In this document: positions 19,260 to 30,600 of the stretch, in pieces
Layout: each line of letters begins with the position of its first letter
How positions within the stretch are numbered: position 1 is the stretch's first letter
NCBI GenBank assembly: GCA_022559845.1
Contig: JAHNEJ010001927.1
Location: 1-64,000 of the forward strand
From: Amorphophallus konjac
Taxonomy: Eukaryota > Streptophyta > Magnoliopsida > Alismatales > Araceae
Direction: 5' to 3'
DNA: 64,000 bases
Translations under genes and position numbers: made by a program
The notes under the pieces: model-generated
What the model saw: only the letters and a program-made list of their open reading frames with translations
What the model was told of the DNA's origin: nothing
Databases searched by the model: none

Positions 19260-22200
19260 CTGCCTGGAGCAGATCGCGCAAAGTCAAAAGGCAGGAGGAA
19301 TCAGAAGACCCACGCTCTTACCTCGACCACAGGGATGAGGCTGCCTTCGGGCGTAATTTCCCCCTCCTCCAGAGGCTCGTCTGCCGTCTCGGTAGTACTC
19401 GGAGGCTCTGCGGACGCCTCCTGTTGAAGGGCGTCGAATAAAAGGGCTAGCCTACCCAAGCCCACATCAGCCTCCACCCGGCAGTCGACCGACGTAACTG
19501 GAGCGGCCTTCTCCGCAACCTCTGGCTGGGTAAGCTCCTAAAAATCCGAGGACAACAAGAACGAGATCATTAGCCCACTATGGAAAAAAGGGGGGGTCTG
19601 GCCCAAGCAAGCTCACACTTACAGCAGCCCTCCCCATAAAGCTTGAGGAGCCAGCAAGTAAGGGGGCCTTGAAGACCAGCTCGGGCAGCCCCAATGCTTC
19701 AAACGCGCCCTTGTCATAAGCCACTTCATCGGAGGAATAGTTGTAATCTACCTCTTCACCCGATGAAGATTCAGCCACCACGGGTTCCTCCCTTGCCGGC
19801 AAAGGGACCTCCTCTTCGAGGTCAATGACTGGCGCATCCCCCCGCGGGCTGGATGAGGCGGGTACGACAGACTTCAGCCTTTTCCTCATATACCGCTGCG
19901 TCGCCGGGAGATGCAGGCGAGGCCCGAATAGCCCAGTAACTGCCCCAGCGGTGCCTGTCGCATAAAAAAAGAAGAAGAGAGGGAATGACGGGTCACATCA
20001 AACCCAGTTGGCTCCCAAAGAATGAAAGGAGTCAATTAGGCCGACAAAGACAAGTACCCTCTTCAGCTCCTACAGCGCGGGGTGACCCACGGGCTTCCTC
20101 GACAGGCAAGGCTTTCTCGGGAGCCGTATCCGCCCCCTCGCCTGGGATCAGCACAAGTGCCGGCTCCTCGTACCGCCTGAAAGGAAGAGAGGCAATGGTC
20201 ACATGCATATAAAGGGCTCACCCGGGAAATAAATAAATCCGGAAAGATGTCAGCGGTCGGTAAGCCTCACCGGCATGGTGGCTCGACTCGGTCCGAGTGA
20301 CTTCAAATTCCTCGAGAGACGGAATGGAAGCCACCGGGGAGACTGTCGCCGAGGCCGGGGAGACCTCTGCCCTCCTTCGCTTTGCCTCCTGCCACCCAAC
20401 CACTTTGGCGGCGGCCAACGCTTTCTTAACAGGTGATTTTGCCCGGGACCTCCCCTTGGCTTGTGGTAGGGGAGTCGGAGTTGGCACCGAGGTCGCCCCT
20501 GCCACGGCTGCAGCTTCACCCATGTCGGGGACGGGCGTAGGAACCGGCTCCTCCATGTCAGGAATGGGCATGGGCGCGGGCTCCTCTACAGGGGCTGAGA
20601 CAAAAGGAAGCATTCAGGTGTCGAGGCCTTGCTTCAAAATGAAAATAAAAAAAAGGAGACTTAAAAGGCACGCTGGTGGTCGGAGATGCTGACCCGTAGG
20701 TTGGCTCGGCTCGGTCCGGGCGACCTCCAACTCCTCAAAAGATGGGACTCGTGGTGCTGGGGGAGCAGTCATCGAAGCCTTAGCCGCCTCGGTTTTTCGC
20801 CGCTTCGCGTCCCGCTGCTTGGCCGCTTTAGCAGCATCTACCGCCTTCTTCACAGGCGACTTGGCCCGGGACCTCTTCGCAGCCTTGGGCAGGGGAGCCG
20901 TAGTCGGAGCTGGCAGTGTCGCCTCAAAATAGGCGGGCTTCTGGATGAGCCGAAGGAAGTTCCGGTATGTCGCCATTTGCACGCTGTCGGGATGGTCTGT
21001 CAAGATAGACACACGCATATGATTAGCATCCGATAACCTGCTAAGGTCGCAACAATGAGAATAAAGGAGATGGAAAGGTTAAATACCGTGAGGACCAGTG
21101 TACAACCGAAGTGTTATCGGCCAGTAGCTCAGGGACGGCTCCTTGTCCCGACGCGCCGCCTCTAGGACCAGCCAGCATACGTCCTCGACCCTCTGGCACC
21201 GGTCTGTAAGGGCAGCCAGATCTGCATGCTTCTTCGAAGAGAGGTGGCAGAAGAGATTGAAGTGGTCCATGCCCCACCCGTCGGCATAATAATACGGGAT
21301 GTGCAGGCGCTTGCCCAGGATGGCGGCCGTCTGATCTTCGATCTTCAGTCCGTTTACCCGGAGCAGAACATACAGCCATGTGGTGTCCTTATAATTCTCA
21401 GGCTTCCTCTCCTCCCGCCTCATAAACGTGCGGTATGGGCAGATCAGGTCCCTCTCTGGACGCCAGCTCTTTGCGGGGGTGCCCTCCTCCTCCATGGGGA
21501 GCGGGTAATTAATGAGCTCCAGACGGTCACTCCCTATCCGACAAAGATCCCTCAATGTCTTCTTATAGTTGTCCTTTGCCACCGGAGGCAACTCTACTTT
21601 CGGCGTCGGCCTCGCATCTTGAGCTTCCCGACGGGCGGCCATATATGCCGCCACCTCCTTCTCCTGCTTGTTCTTGAGCCGAAGAAGATGATCTGGCTCA
21701 ATGTCAAGCACCGGTACCGCCTGCCTGCTGAGGAACCTCCTCTCGGCCCCATCCCAGCAGTCGGTCTTATGCAATCGATAGAAGGCCGTCCGGGTGTTCC
21801 ACCACTTGATGTAATCCTGGGTCACTCTGGGGATGCGACCCGGGGCTGGCACCCTGAAGGAGGCAGAGTCCGCCCGGTGGCAGAAGTCCCACCAGCTCCT
21901 GGTGTGCTCGGCAACTGAACTTCCCCGGATGTTCCGTGAGGGCATGCCGAACTGTGCATGATAGCTAGGGATATGCTGATCATATCCGAAGTTCCAGCCA
22001 AATCAGAAGGGGTAGTACGGCTCCAGCAATACATTGTCCCCCTTCCTAAACGCCAACACGCTCGGGCGAATAGACAATGACCAGTCCCTCAGCTCGGGCT
22101 CCAGCAACGGGCGGACCACATTCTCCTAGCTGATAGGGTGGACGTACTTCTCCACCTGGTCGTCTTTGCGTTCCCTCTTGTTATTCACCAGAGGGCTTGA

Positions 22201-23881
22201 GTGCGCGGCCAGCGTCCAGAAGTGAATAGTGCCAGCCGCGTCTCGGGGAACCGTTGTCAACCGGCCCCGAATGTCATACATCCGCATGGAAGTAGAAGTC
22301 GGCTCTGCGCTGACGAACTCCAGCATTCTCGGCACCAGCCCCCAGTCTTGAAGAGCTCGCGGGGCGAACTCGGGGAACAGCGAGCAGACCCACGCATTGA
22401 AGAAATGCAGCGGACATATGTAGCGGGCCTGTCTCGGGAACTGATGAGTACTGACGTCCCCCAACGCCTTGTAGATCAAGCAAAGGGTTGCCGGGCACAG
22501 GGAGAGTTTGATTCCCCACGCCATCTGACACGCCGGATAGATAGCGTCCGGTCGAATCACCGTCTCGTCCCCATATGGCATGGCAAATGAACATAGCCAA
22601 TGCACGAGATAGGCGGCGCAGTGAGTCTGCGGGTCGACACCCATCGGATTAGGCCCGCTCCGACGCCCTTTGGAGGGGATCTTCACATCAAGCTTGGGCT
22701 TCGCACGCTTCTTGCGAGCAACGGCGGTCCCGACGCAAGGAAATTTGTCATATTGCTTCAGCCCATCATAGAAGTATTGTAACCACAGGGTCAGACGCAC
22801 CCTCTTCCTGTCTCCACGGGCGGGCTGCCTCCCACCATGTGACAGCTGGTATAACTCCCGGTACACCTTCATAAGGTACCGGTACGAATACCCGAGAGAA
22901 TAATAGCCATCCCCGTTGGTTTCGTCCTTGATCAGATCGGGGAGGCATACTTCTTCATAAGGCTCCCCGTCGATGGGCAAGCCGCTCAGCTGACTGAGGC
23001 TCCACAAATCAAGTGAAGTCTCGCCCTCCGCCGTGTAGAAGGTGTTGGTCTCCGCACTGAACACTTCTATCATGCCACAGCAGAGACCCTTAGAAATGGG
23101 GTAGCCATACCGAGAGGCGTACACGCTGTGGTAAATGCCAACCCGGACCAGTAATGGAGCATAGTGGAACAACACATACTCCGTAAACTCCACCACCCCT
23201 TCACGGAAGCTGTGTGCGTCTTGAAGCTTCAGCTCCCCGAACCAGCCCAGCGACAGCTCATACTTGAACCTGATGGCCAGGCAATCTAAGATAAATGGCT
23301 CCTCCCTGTAGCCCCATTTTAGGGGAGCCAAGAATAAGCCGAATCGGGGCGACTCGCCATGCACCTTTCCGGCGGACATGTCCCATTTTGCCGGAGTGAA
23401 TTGAGGTGCTCGCACCAGTTTATCTTCGGCTGGCAGCACCCCCTCGATCCCCAGAACGGGCTTCCACTCTCTGGCCTCTCCCACCAAGTACATCGGGATG
23501 CTCCTGGGGACACTGTATAATAAACTGTCTCGGGCTTGCAGAATGGCCCGCTCCGCACTCTTCACGGCCCGGAAGTCTCGCCCTTCCCGTGAGCGAAAAT
23601 GCTTCAGAAAATAGACGAGGTGTTTGTCCTTCGGGAAGTCCCTCCGGTACTCCCCGGTGGCCCGATCAAATGTGAAGCCGCTTTCAACTCTGGCAAGCCG
23701 GCCGAAGTCCATGCTCTCACTGTCGGAGCCCGACGATGCTGCCAAAGCGGCTATCTCCCCGTGCTCCCGGTCCAAGTCCTCCACGTTGAGCCATGTGACC
23801 GCTGGCACTGGACCCCGCGGAATGAGGTCGGCACCGATAGCAGCAGCAGGAGTAGAAGAACCGCTTGGGGCAGCCATTTGT
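18036..23881 (-). CDS. Antisense gene of element B: spliced plant-mobile-domain-like gene, about 1,770 codons
   Basis: Seven minus-strand segments join by GT-AG introns: 23881-21087, 20996-20694, 20594-20271, 20176-20058, 19954-19623, 19537-19322 and 19259-18036. The ATG is at 23877-23875, four bases after a good acceptor (TGTGTATCTTTGCAG), which implies an upstream noncoding exon. Reading phase is kept at every junction except around the 119-nt fourth segment, which is one base short. Two stops break the first exon. The product has a plant-mobile-domain-like N-terminal half, acidic/basic middle exons and a C-terminal coiled coil. Antisense extra ORFs between pol and the 3' LTR are known in Tat-lineage elements, some of them PMD-related; its role in the element is unknown. 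A host gene captured by B is the alternative. The splicing model is inferred from sequence only. Confidence 0.75.
19322..19537 (-). CDS. Antisense gene coding exon 6 (216 bp)
   Basis: Acceptor CTCGGATTTTTAG, donor GAG followed by GTAAGA. It is open throughout in phase 0 and acidic (ELTQPEVAEKAAP, ETADEPLEEGEITPEG). It has no ATG of its own and is recognised by its splice sites and phase. Confidence 0.65.
19623..19954 (-). CDS. Antisense gene coding exon 5 (332 bp)
   Basis: Acceptor TTTATGCGACAG, perfect donor GTAAGT at 19622. It encodes an acidic segment with VIDLEEEVPLPAREEP and EEVDYNYSSDEVAYDKG. No domain recognised. Confidence 0.7.
20058..20176 (-). pseudogene. Antisense gene coding exon 4 (119 bp), out of frame by one base
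   Basis: Acceptor CTCTTCCTTTCAG, donor GGTACTTG. The compositionally consistent frame reads YEEPALVLIPGEGADTAPEK. It needs one more base at the start than the upstream phase gives, so a 1-bp deletion near 20173-20176 is likely. Confidence 0.6.
20271..20594 (-). CDS. Antisense gene coding exon 3 (324 bp), duplicate of exon 2
   Basis: Acceptor CCTTTTGTCTCAG, donor GTGAGG at 20270, the same phase as exon 2. It repeats the exon 2 pattern: RSRAKSPVKKALAAAK, AKRRRAE, SLEEFEVTRTESS. A tandem PMPIPDMEEP/PTPVPDMGE motif lies at its start. Confidence 0.72.
20694..20996 (-). CDS. Antisense gene coding exon 2 (303 bp), duplicated with exon 3
   Basis: Acceptor CTATCTTGACAG, donor GGTCAG at 20693. It starts DHPDSVQMATYRNFLRLI and contains RSRAKSPVKKAVDAAKAA, AKRRKTE and SFEELEVARTEPS. 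The Lys/Arg/Ala-rich part is nuclear-localisation-like. The final three quarters match coding exon 3. Confidence 0.72.
21087..23881 (-). pseudogene. Antisense gene coding exon 1: plant-mobile-domain-like region, two in-frame stops
   Basis: ATG at 23877. About 930 codons. Features resembling the plant mobile domain are DLWSLSQLSGLPIDGEPY, the AYLVHWLCSFAMPYG segment, an AWGIKLSLCPATLCLIYKAL segment near 22480-22540, and FGWNFGYDQHIP (near 21980-22005), which recalls the F-x-x-QFGYDQ end of PMD proteins. The frame is interrupted by TAG at 22128-22126 and TGA at 22005-22003, with the homology running on through both, so this copy is damaged. The donor is CACG followed by GTATTT at 21086. PMD proteins occur both as host genes and as transposon-borne genes in plants (family knowledge). 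Confidence 0.78.
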
Positions 23882-24149
23882 CTGCAAAGATACACAAATG
23901 GAAGACCAGAATAAGCCACAGGCAAGCAGAAACGGAAAACTGTAAAGGGGATTTATTACAAGTAAAATAAATAAGACATTGCCAATTTCTGACGAAATTT
24001 CGGCAGAGTTTCCCCTAGGCCAGAGGCGTAAGGGAAAACACGGGTGCGCGTCCACAAGGAGTGACGGCCCCACCAAAGTCATGGTGGGCCCCGAGAGACA
24101 ACACCAGAAGTCCGCCGATCAAAAAGTCTTCTTCCCCTGGCTTCAAGGC

Positions 24150-24660
24150 CTTCACCGGTACGCTGTCCAGTGCCTTCCCCGGCACACCCCGCAGCGGCCC
24201 ACATCGGTACACTACCCAGTGCCTTCCCCAGCACACCCTCAAGCTTCCCTGGCACACGTGTGCCCCGTGCTGCCCGGCACACCCTGGAGTGGCCCCTCAC
24301 CGGCGCACTCCACAGGCGTCCTCCCCGGCACACCCAGCAGAAGCTTCACTGGCACACCCCCCCAAGGGGTCTTCACCGGCACACCCAAGAGGCCTTCCCC
24401 GGTACGCTCCCTGACGTCTTAGCCGGCACACCCCTGTGCCATCGTTCCCCAGCACACCCTAGTGCCCCTTCCCCGGCACGCCCTAGGTGGCCCTTGCCGG
24501 CACACTCGTGGCATCGCTCCCCGGCATGCCCCGTTGAGGGCTTCGCCGGCACGATCACCAACACCCACCAGCGGCACGCTCGGATGAACCTCGCCGGCAC
24601 GCTTCACGTCTCCTTCCCCGGCACGCCCAGTGCCCCCCTCACCGGCACGACGGATACCTC
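24150..24660 (-). repeat. Array of CCGGCACACC units in the proposed first intron of the antisense gene
   Basis: About 25 units of 18 to 30 bp share CCCCGGCACACC or CACCGGCACRC. The core matches the arrays in the LTRs of B, so the motif occurs both in the LTR leader and in the antisense transcript region. Confidence 0.8.
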
Positions 24661-24924
24661 CGGCCCACGGCCATCCCGTGGCCCTCCCGCGGAAGGCAGA
24701 GAAGGGGAGGGGAAGAAGAAGAAGAGCAAAGGGAACGAGGGGGATGGAGAGAGGAAGAGAATGGTGGTGAGCCTAGGGCTCCACGGACCCCACCGTTACG
24801 AAAGGACGAAGAAGAAGGAAAGGAAGGGAGGAAAGAGAAGAAAAGAAGGAGATAGGGGAAGAGTAAGAGAGGAGGAGGACAGAGGAGAGAAAAAAGGGGG
24901 GGGCCGTCGTGACCCTCTCCTCAC

Positions 24925-25045
24925 CAGGATGACGACGGCGGCGGCGGCGGCGTCCGGTGATGGAGAAGAGAAGGAAGAGGGGGGGGCGGGGGTGCCTCGC
25001 CCGCTCGGTCACCAAGAGAGGGAAAGAGGGAGGGGAGAGGAAGAG
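24925..25045 (-). other. Candidate 5' noncoding exon of the antisense gene (part)
   Basis: On the minus strand a pyrimidine-rich leader ends CATCCTG followed by GTGAGG, a plausible donor at 24924 for the acceptor at 23882. Element C interrupts this exon at 25045/35004, so its first bases lie at about 35004-35015. Inferred only. Confidence 0.4.
25041..25045. repeat. Target site duplication of element C, left copy (AAGAG)
   Basis: Repeated at 34999-35003 right after the 3' LTR. Confidence 0.9.
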
Positions 25046-27324
25046 TGGTGCGGACACCCGAGCAGTTGAGCGGCGCGACACGCCGAGCCACCGGTACCGC
25101 ACACGGAGCACGACTCGAGCCACCTCAGCGTCCATCTGGCTCGGAGACAGCCTGGAGACTCCGCCTTGAGCCTCCCCATTTTTCATATTTAATTAGACTT
25201 TATTTATGTGTAAGGTGTGTTTATTTCATTTTATACGGTTTACAATTATGAGTGTACGAGGGGCTTATTTGTAAAATGGGACCCCTGGGCCCCATGGGAC
25301 CCCCAGGCCCCCTCCCATTGGTCCATATCAGCCTTGTGGGGTCAGTCAACATGTCAAATGGAGGCTTCTAGATGGGTGGGCCAAGTGGGGGACAAGTGGC
25401 TTGGAAAGTCCACATTTTGGCCACCCACCCCCCCTACCAAGTCAAGCCACTCTCCTTGGTCCAAGGGCCGCCCCCCTCCCTTTATTTTTTTATTTATTTT
25501 GTGTGTGTGTGTCTCATGCCATCCCAGCCCTTCATCTCCCACTCCTAGATCCTACGGTTGTGGATGGATGAGAGATGTAACCTATTTAAGCTTGTATTTT
25601 TCATTTTGGAGAATTAATGCCATAAGAATTGTGAAAAAAGCTTGAAGCTCCAGCCTTGGTGCGCCCCCTCCTCCTCTCCCTCTTCCCCTTGAAGCTGTGA
25701 AGGCTTCCTTCTGGTGGTGAGACTCCACCCTATCAGTTCCGGTCGCCGCCGCCGCCGCCACGAGCCGCCACCGCACCGCCATCGCCATCAACGGAGTTCT
25801 GCCCGCGCAGTACCATAGAAGCTTCCACGAATTTCTTGTCTCAGCCACAAGCTCAGATAGATCTGGGAATTTTATTGGATGTTCCAGAGGTGTCAAGGAC
25901 ATCCCACAAATTTTGGTTTGCCATTCAGATCTTGTTTCATATTTTTAGATTTTCGTCCACTCTTCCATTTTGGTTCTGCCAGAGTTCTGTCCAGATTCAT
26001 CCCCGCCCTGAGTTTCATGTCTTACGTCCACTTTTTGATTTATTCTGCTTAGCCCAATTTTATTGTGGATTCCACCCATCTACCCCTTCATCCACAATTT
26101 TTTTCAATTTTTGATTCGCCCATCCCATATTTTCTAAAATTCGTTCTCAGACACATCTACAGTTCTATCCACCTGTTCCCAGAACCGACCACTAGTCACC
26201 CCAAAAATCATAGTAAATCACCACCACCTCCAAATTAAATTTCAAAAATAGTCCCAGTTCCGTGGTTGGATACTCTACAACGTTGAAGAAGAGCTCCAGA
26301 GCTGAATCGGAGGTTTACTAGGCGGTCAACGGTGGTTCTTAGACAAGTGTCCTGCAGATCTGAGATTTCGGTTACTGTACAATAGGGGCTTGTAAATTCA
26401 ATAAAGTTCTGATACGACCAGATCCAGTAGATCTCTCTGAGTATAGATCGAAGCATTTGAAGATAGCTTTCCAACGATAGCTCATGCGTCCCGATCCGAC
26501 GTCGGGATTGCTCGCAGCGGCCGTTTTCGCCAGAGCGCGCGCCGGAAGACAGCAACCAAAATCCGTGGACAACTAGTTCATCAATTGGGAATCGGGGCCG
26601 ATCGACCCCCGATCGGTGTTCCCAGTCGACCGCCGTCCGTGGAGGCGCGCCACCAGGGGTCCCCATCATAGTGGGTCCCACCCCCGCAGATCCGGAGGAC
26701 AGCGCCATCCGTGGGCCCCGCGGGCCCGCAGAACCCGCCGTTCGGAAAGCACGAAAACGCGGAGTTCGGCACCGCCGGGCGACATCAAGATGTTGCCCGT
26801 CAACCCGAGTTGCGTGATTCCCGGGCTCCACATGTGACCTTTTACCTCCCTATATGGAGTGGGTCAAATCTTTGTATTGCTGTGATATTGTTTAACCGGG
26901 AGTCCGTGATTCGGCCGGGGTTATCTTCGCCACGCCGGGTGCGTGGAGGTAACGGTCCGAACCTTTTGGCATTCATTTGCTTAGCTAGTATATGATCTTT
27001 TGCCGCTGTCGAGAGTGTAGGTACTAGCCCGTGTGTCCATGTCACCGCTGTGAGAGTGAGAGTGACCCGTCCCGTGACTCGATCCGAGTCCGAAAGTTGA
27101 GTCGGACTACCCTTGACCTCCGCCGATTCCTTAATCGCGCACGGTCCGCGCTTTCCCTCGCTTGGGACGACGAGTGAGCTTCCACTTCTGTTAGCGACGT
27201 TTTGCCACTAGGAGCTCGTAGTGTCAGGCTTAGTGTCTCCCTGGTGTGTGCTGCTGGTCGCGTCTTCATCTAGAGTCCGAGGGTGGCACCTAGTAGTGTC
27301 GTCTCCCGTGTCCGTCCCGCATCA
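25046..27324 (+). repeat. Element C 5' LTR (2279 bp)
   Basis: TGGTGCGGAC to CCGCATCA, paired with 32721-34998. Its first 120 bp can be read as the C-terminal tail of Pol. A GC-rich palindromic stretch (CTGGGCCCCATGGGACCCCCAGG) lies near 25287-25309. Confidence 0.95.
25583..25590 (+). promoter_or_regulatory. TATA-like box of LTR C1
   Basis: TATTTAAG within ATGTAACCTATTTAAGCTTG; the related LTR of D has TATATAAATA at the same place. Confidence 0.6.
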
Positions 27325-27327
27325 GTT

Positions 27328-27339
27328 TGGTATCAGAGC
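27328..27339 (+). promoter_or_regulatory. Primer binding site of element C (initiator-Met tRNA)
   Basis: TGGTATCAGAGC, three bases after the LTR, the usual plant initiator-Met tRNA primer site. Confidence 0.93.
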
Positions 27340-27485
27340 AGTCGAGTCTAGGGTAGTCTTTGCATATGTCTTGCATGCATCATGGTCTAAGTCGAGTCTA
27401 GGATCATCCTTATTTTCAAAACAACAAAAAAAAGTGTGTTTTAAATTACATTTGCACCCTTTATTCGGTATCTTAAAAGGTGTTG

Positions 27486-27543
27486 TCTGAACGTTAGGCT
27501 ACGCCTACCGGGAGGTCGCACACTTGCGGGAGTGATCTTCGGA
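27486..27543 (+). promoter_or_regulatory. Conserved leader hairpin of element C
   Basis: TCTGAA (27486-27491) can pair with TTCGGA (27538-27543) around an inner hairpin TAGGC-TAC-GCCTA (27495-27507). Element D has the same structure at 62255-62315. It lies between the primer site and gag, where packaging or dimerisation signals are usually found. Function inferred. Confidence 0.5.
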
Positions 27544-27644
27544 TTGATTAACTCCGCCCCGTACCGGATATTGGTTTAGGTCTAAGTGCATCATTTAGTG
27601 TGTGTTTGCATTAGTCGGTGTCTTCTAGGCCGTGTGTCAGTTGC

Positions 27645-30600
27645 ATGCCCACCCGTCGAGGTACCCAGTACTCGCCACCACCACCTATGGCGGAGTCCCG
27701 AGCCCGTAGTTCCGATGAGTCTTCCACGGCCGAGATGTTCCGGACCATCATGGATCGTTTAGACACGCGTATGGATGGTCTTAGTACGCGTATGGATGGC
27801 ATAGGGGCGCGTCTAGAAGGGCGGATGAAGGTCCTCGAGGATCGGGCCGGGGTTTCGGAGCAGTCCATTCAAGGCCTTGTTGGGAGGATTGCCGTCCTAG
27901 AGAGGGGCCCAGTAGCGGGGCAACCCGCGCCGACGAACGGCCAATAGGAGCCAGTTCAGCAGCCTGCTGTGCCAAGGGCCCAGGCGGAGAATGTTGGGTT
28001 TTAACAGGTGCATGTGGTGGATGATTATGCATCTGATAATGATCAAGGGGGTAACGGTCGTCGTCATCAACGACGGAATCGTGATGACGAGGATGACGAC
28101 CGCATTCTTAGGGGTGTGCGTGCGGACCCTCCCACTTTTAGCGGGTCCTTGGACCCTAGGGTGTATTTATATTGGGAGGCCGGCATGGACCGGTACTTCG
28201 AGTGGTTTGAGATGACGGACCACCGAAGAGTCCGATACGCAAAGATGAAGTTGCAAGGGCAGGCCCAAACTTATTGGATCAATGTGGAGAGCCTGCTCAA
28301 CCAGCGACGTCAACCCCAGATCGGTACTTGGGATGATATGAAAACCAAGTTGAGGGAGAAGTACCTTCCCGCCTCATATCGCCAACGTCTCATAGACAAG
28401 TGGCAAAGCATCTCCCAAGGGAACCGATCCGTGACCGAGTACACCGCCGAGTTCGATGAGTATTATTTGCGGTGCGGGGTCACGGAAGAGAGCACCATGA
28501 CGATATCCTACTTTCGGAGAGGTTTGCGGCCCAATTATCAATATGAACTCTTTCGCCGCAATGCCACCACTTTGGAGCAGGCATATCAGATTGCTCTCGA
28601 ATTGGAGCAGTTCGAGGCCGAGTTTGAGTCACCCCATCGGTTGGGCTCCTTTCCCCTTCGTAGTGTCGAGTCTCGTGGCTCATCTGGCACGTATCCGAGG
28701 GCCCCCATGGCACGACCTCAGGAGCCCGCTCGCCCCGAGCCCTTTGCTCCTAGGCCTCGTCCTCCACCCCCGAGGGACCTTCCTCATCCCCAACATCTTA
28801 CGGCCCCACCCATAGCCCGTCCACCGGCACCCGCACCTCCTGCACGTCCTTTGTTGCCTACGCCTCCTATCCGTCGGGAGGATAAAGGTAAAGGACCTAT
28901 GATTGGGGAGCCTAGTGGATCACGGCAGCAGTGTTATCGCTGCAATGGGTTTGGCCATTTCGCCAACCAGTGTCCCACCCGCCCATCTCTTCACATTGGG
29001 GACACACAGGCCGAGGATACCACCCCTACGGGCCTCGAGTTAGTCAGCTATGAGGCAGATGAAGAGTTAGCTGACGAGTACTATGAGATGGGAGGTGAGG
29101 CCCAGGATGTCCAGCAGTCGGACGATACCCACGTGGGGGTCGTCAGATGTATCCTCACCCAGCCACAGGTCAGTGATGACTGGCGTCGGACCACTATCCT
29201 TCAGGTATTCTGTAGGCTGGGAAAGCAAATTTGCAAGGTGGTCATCGATAGCGGGAGTTGTATCAATGCAATCTCCACGAACGCTGTCGCTCGTCTTGGT
29301 CTCACACCCGTAGACCATCCTTGTCCCTATCAGGTATCATGGGTGGATACCACTTCCATTTCGGTCAGGCTGCGGTGCTTGGTCCCGCTGCAGCTCCACT
29401 CCTACCGTAACGAGATCTGGTGTGATGTCCTCCCCATGGAAGTGGGCAGTATCATTCTTGGTAGGCCGTGGTTATTTGACCGGGATGCCACGCTCCATGG
29501 CCGGTCGAACACCTGTACCTTCGACCACGTTGGCCAGCGGGTCACCCTCCAACCCGTTCGGCCAAGGAGCCCATCAGTCAGGGGTCCTACAGGCCCTAGT
29601 ACTCCGAAGCCTTCCGTCCCCGGGCCTAGTACCCCATCCCCAGCTCGGGCTATGACCGTTACCTCTGGCCCAGGAGAGCCCTCGACGAGGAGATTGATGA
29701 TGATTAGCTCCCGAGAAATGGAGCAGGAGCTTAGTCAGGGCCGTCCGATGTTTGCCATTACGGTCCGGGAGGTGGAGCGGGACTCCGAGGGTGAGCTCCC
29801 ACCCGAGGTTGTTCCCATTCTGCAGGAGTATGCTGGTGTCTTTCCCGATGAGCTTCCCGAGGGACTCCCACCTATGCGGGATATTCAGCATGCCATCGAC
29901 CTTGTTCCGGGCTCTTCTTTGCCCAACCTTCCTCATTATCGCATGAGTCCCACGGAGCATGCCGAGCTTAAACGGCAGGTCGATGAGTTAGTGCAGAGAG
30001 GGTCTGTTCGGGACAGCATGAGTCCATGTGCTGTACCCGCGTTACTCGCCCCGAAGAAGGATGGCACGTGGAGAATGTGTATTGATAGTCGTGCCATCAA
30101 CAAGATCACCGTGAAGTACAGGTTCCCTATTCCCCGCCTGGATGACATGCTAGACATGATGGCAGGTGCCACTATCTTTTCGAAGATCGATCTTAAGAGT
30201 GGCTACCATCAGGTGAGGATTAGGCCAGGTGATGAGTGGAAGACCGCATTTAAGACCAAGGACGGTCTATATGAGTGGTTGGTCATGCCTTTTGGGTTGA
30301 CCAATGCCCCTAGCACTTTCATGCGGCTCATGACTCAGGTCCTTCGACCTTTCATTGGAGTCTTTGTAGTGGTGTATTTTGATGATATCCTTATCTATAG
30401 CCGCACCACAGGGGACCACTTGGACCACCTTCGGCAGGTCTGTCTACTTCTTCGGCGAGAGCAGTTGTTTGCGAACCCACAGAAGTGTGCCTTCATGACA
30501 CCTCAGCTTACCTTCTTGGGTTTCATTGTGTCTAGTACTGGGGTCTCCGCCGATCCGAAGAAGGTCCGGGCCATTGTTGAGTGGCCGGAACCCCGTACGG

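Noticed and set aside
18036..23881. Antisense ORFs as an ordinary host gene locus
   Set aside because: They lie between pol and the polypurine tract of B, inside one insertion with matching TSD, so they belong to the element now; earlier capture from a host gene remains possible.
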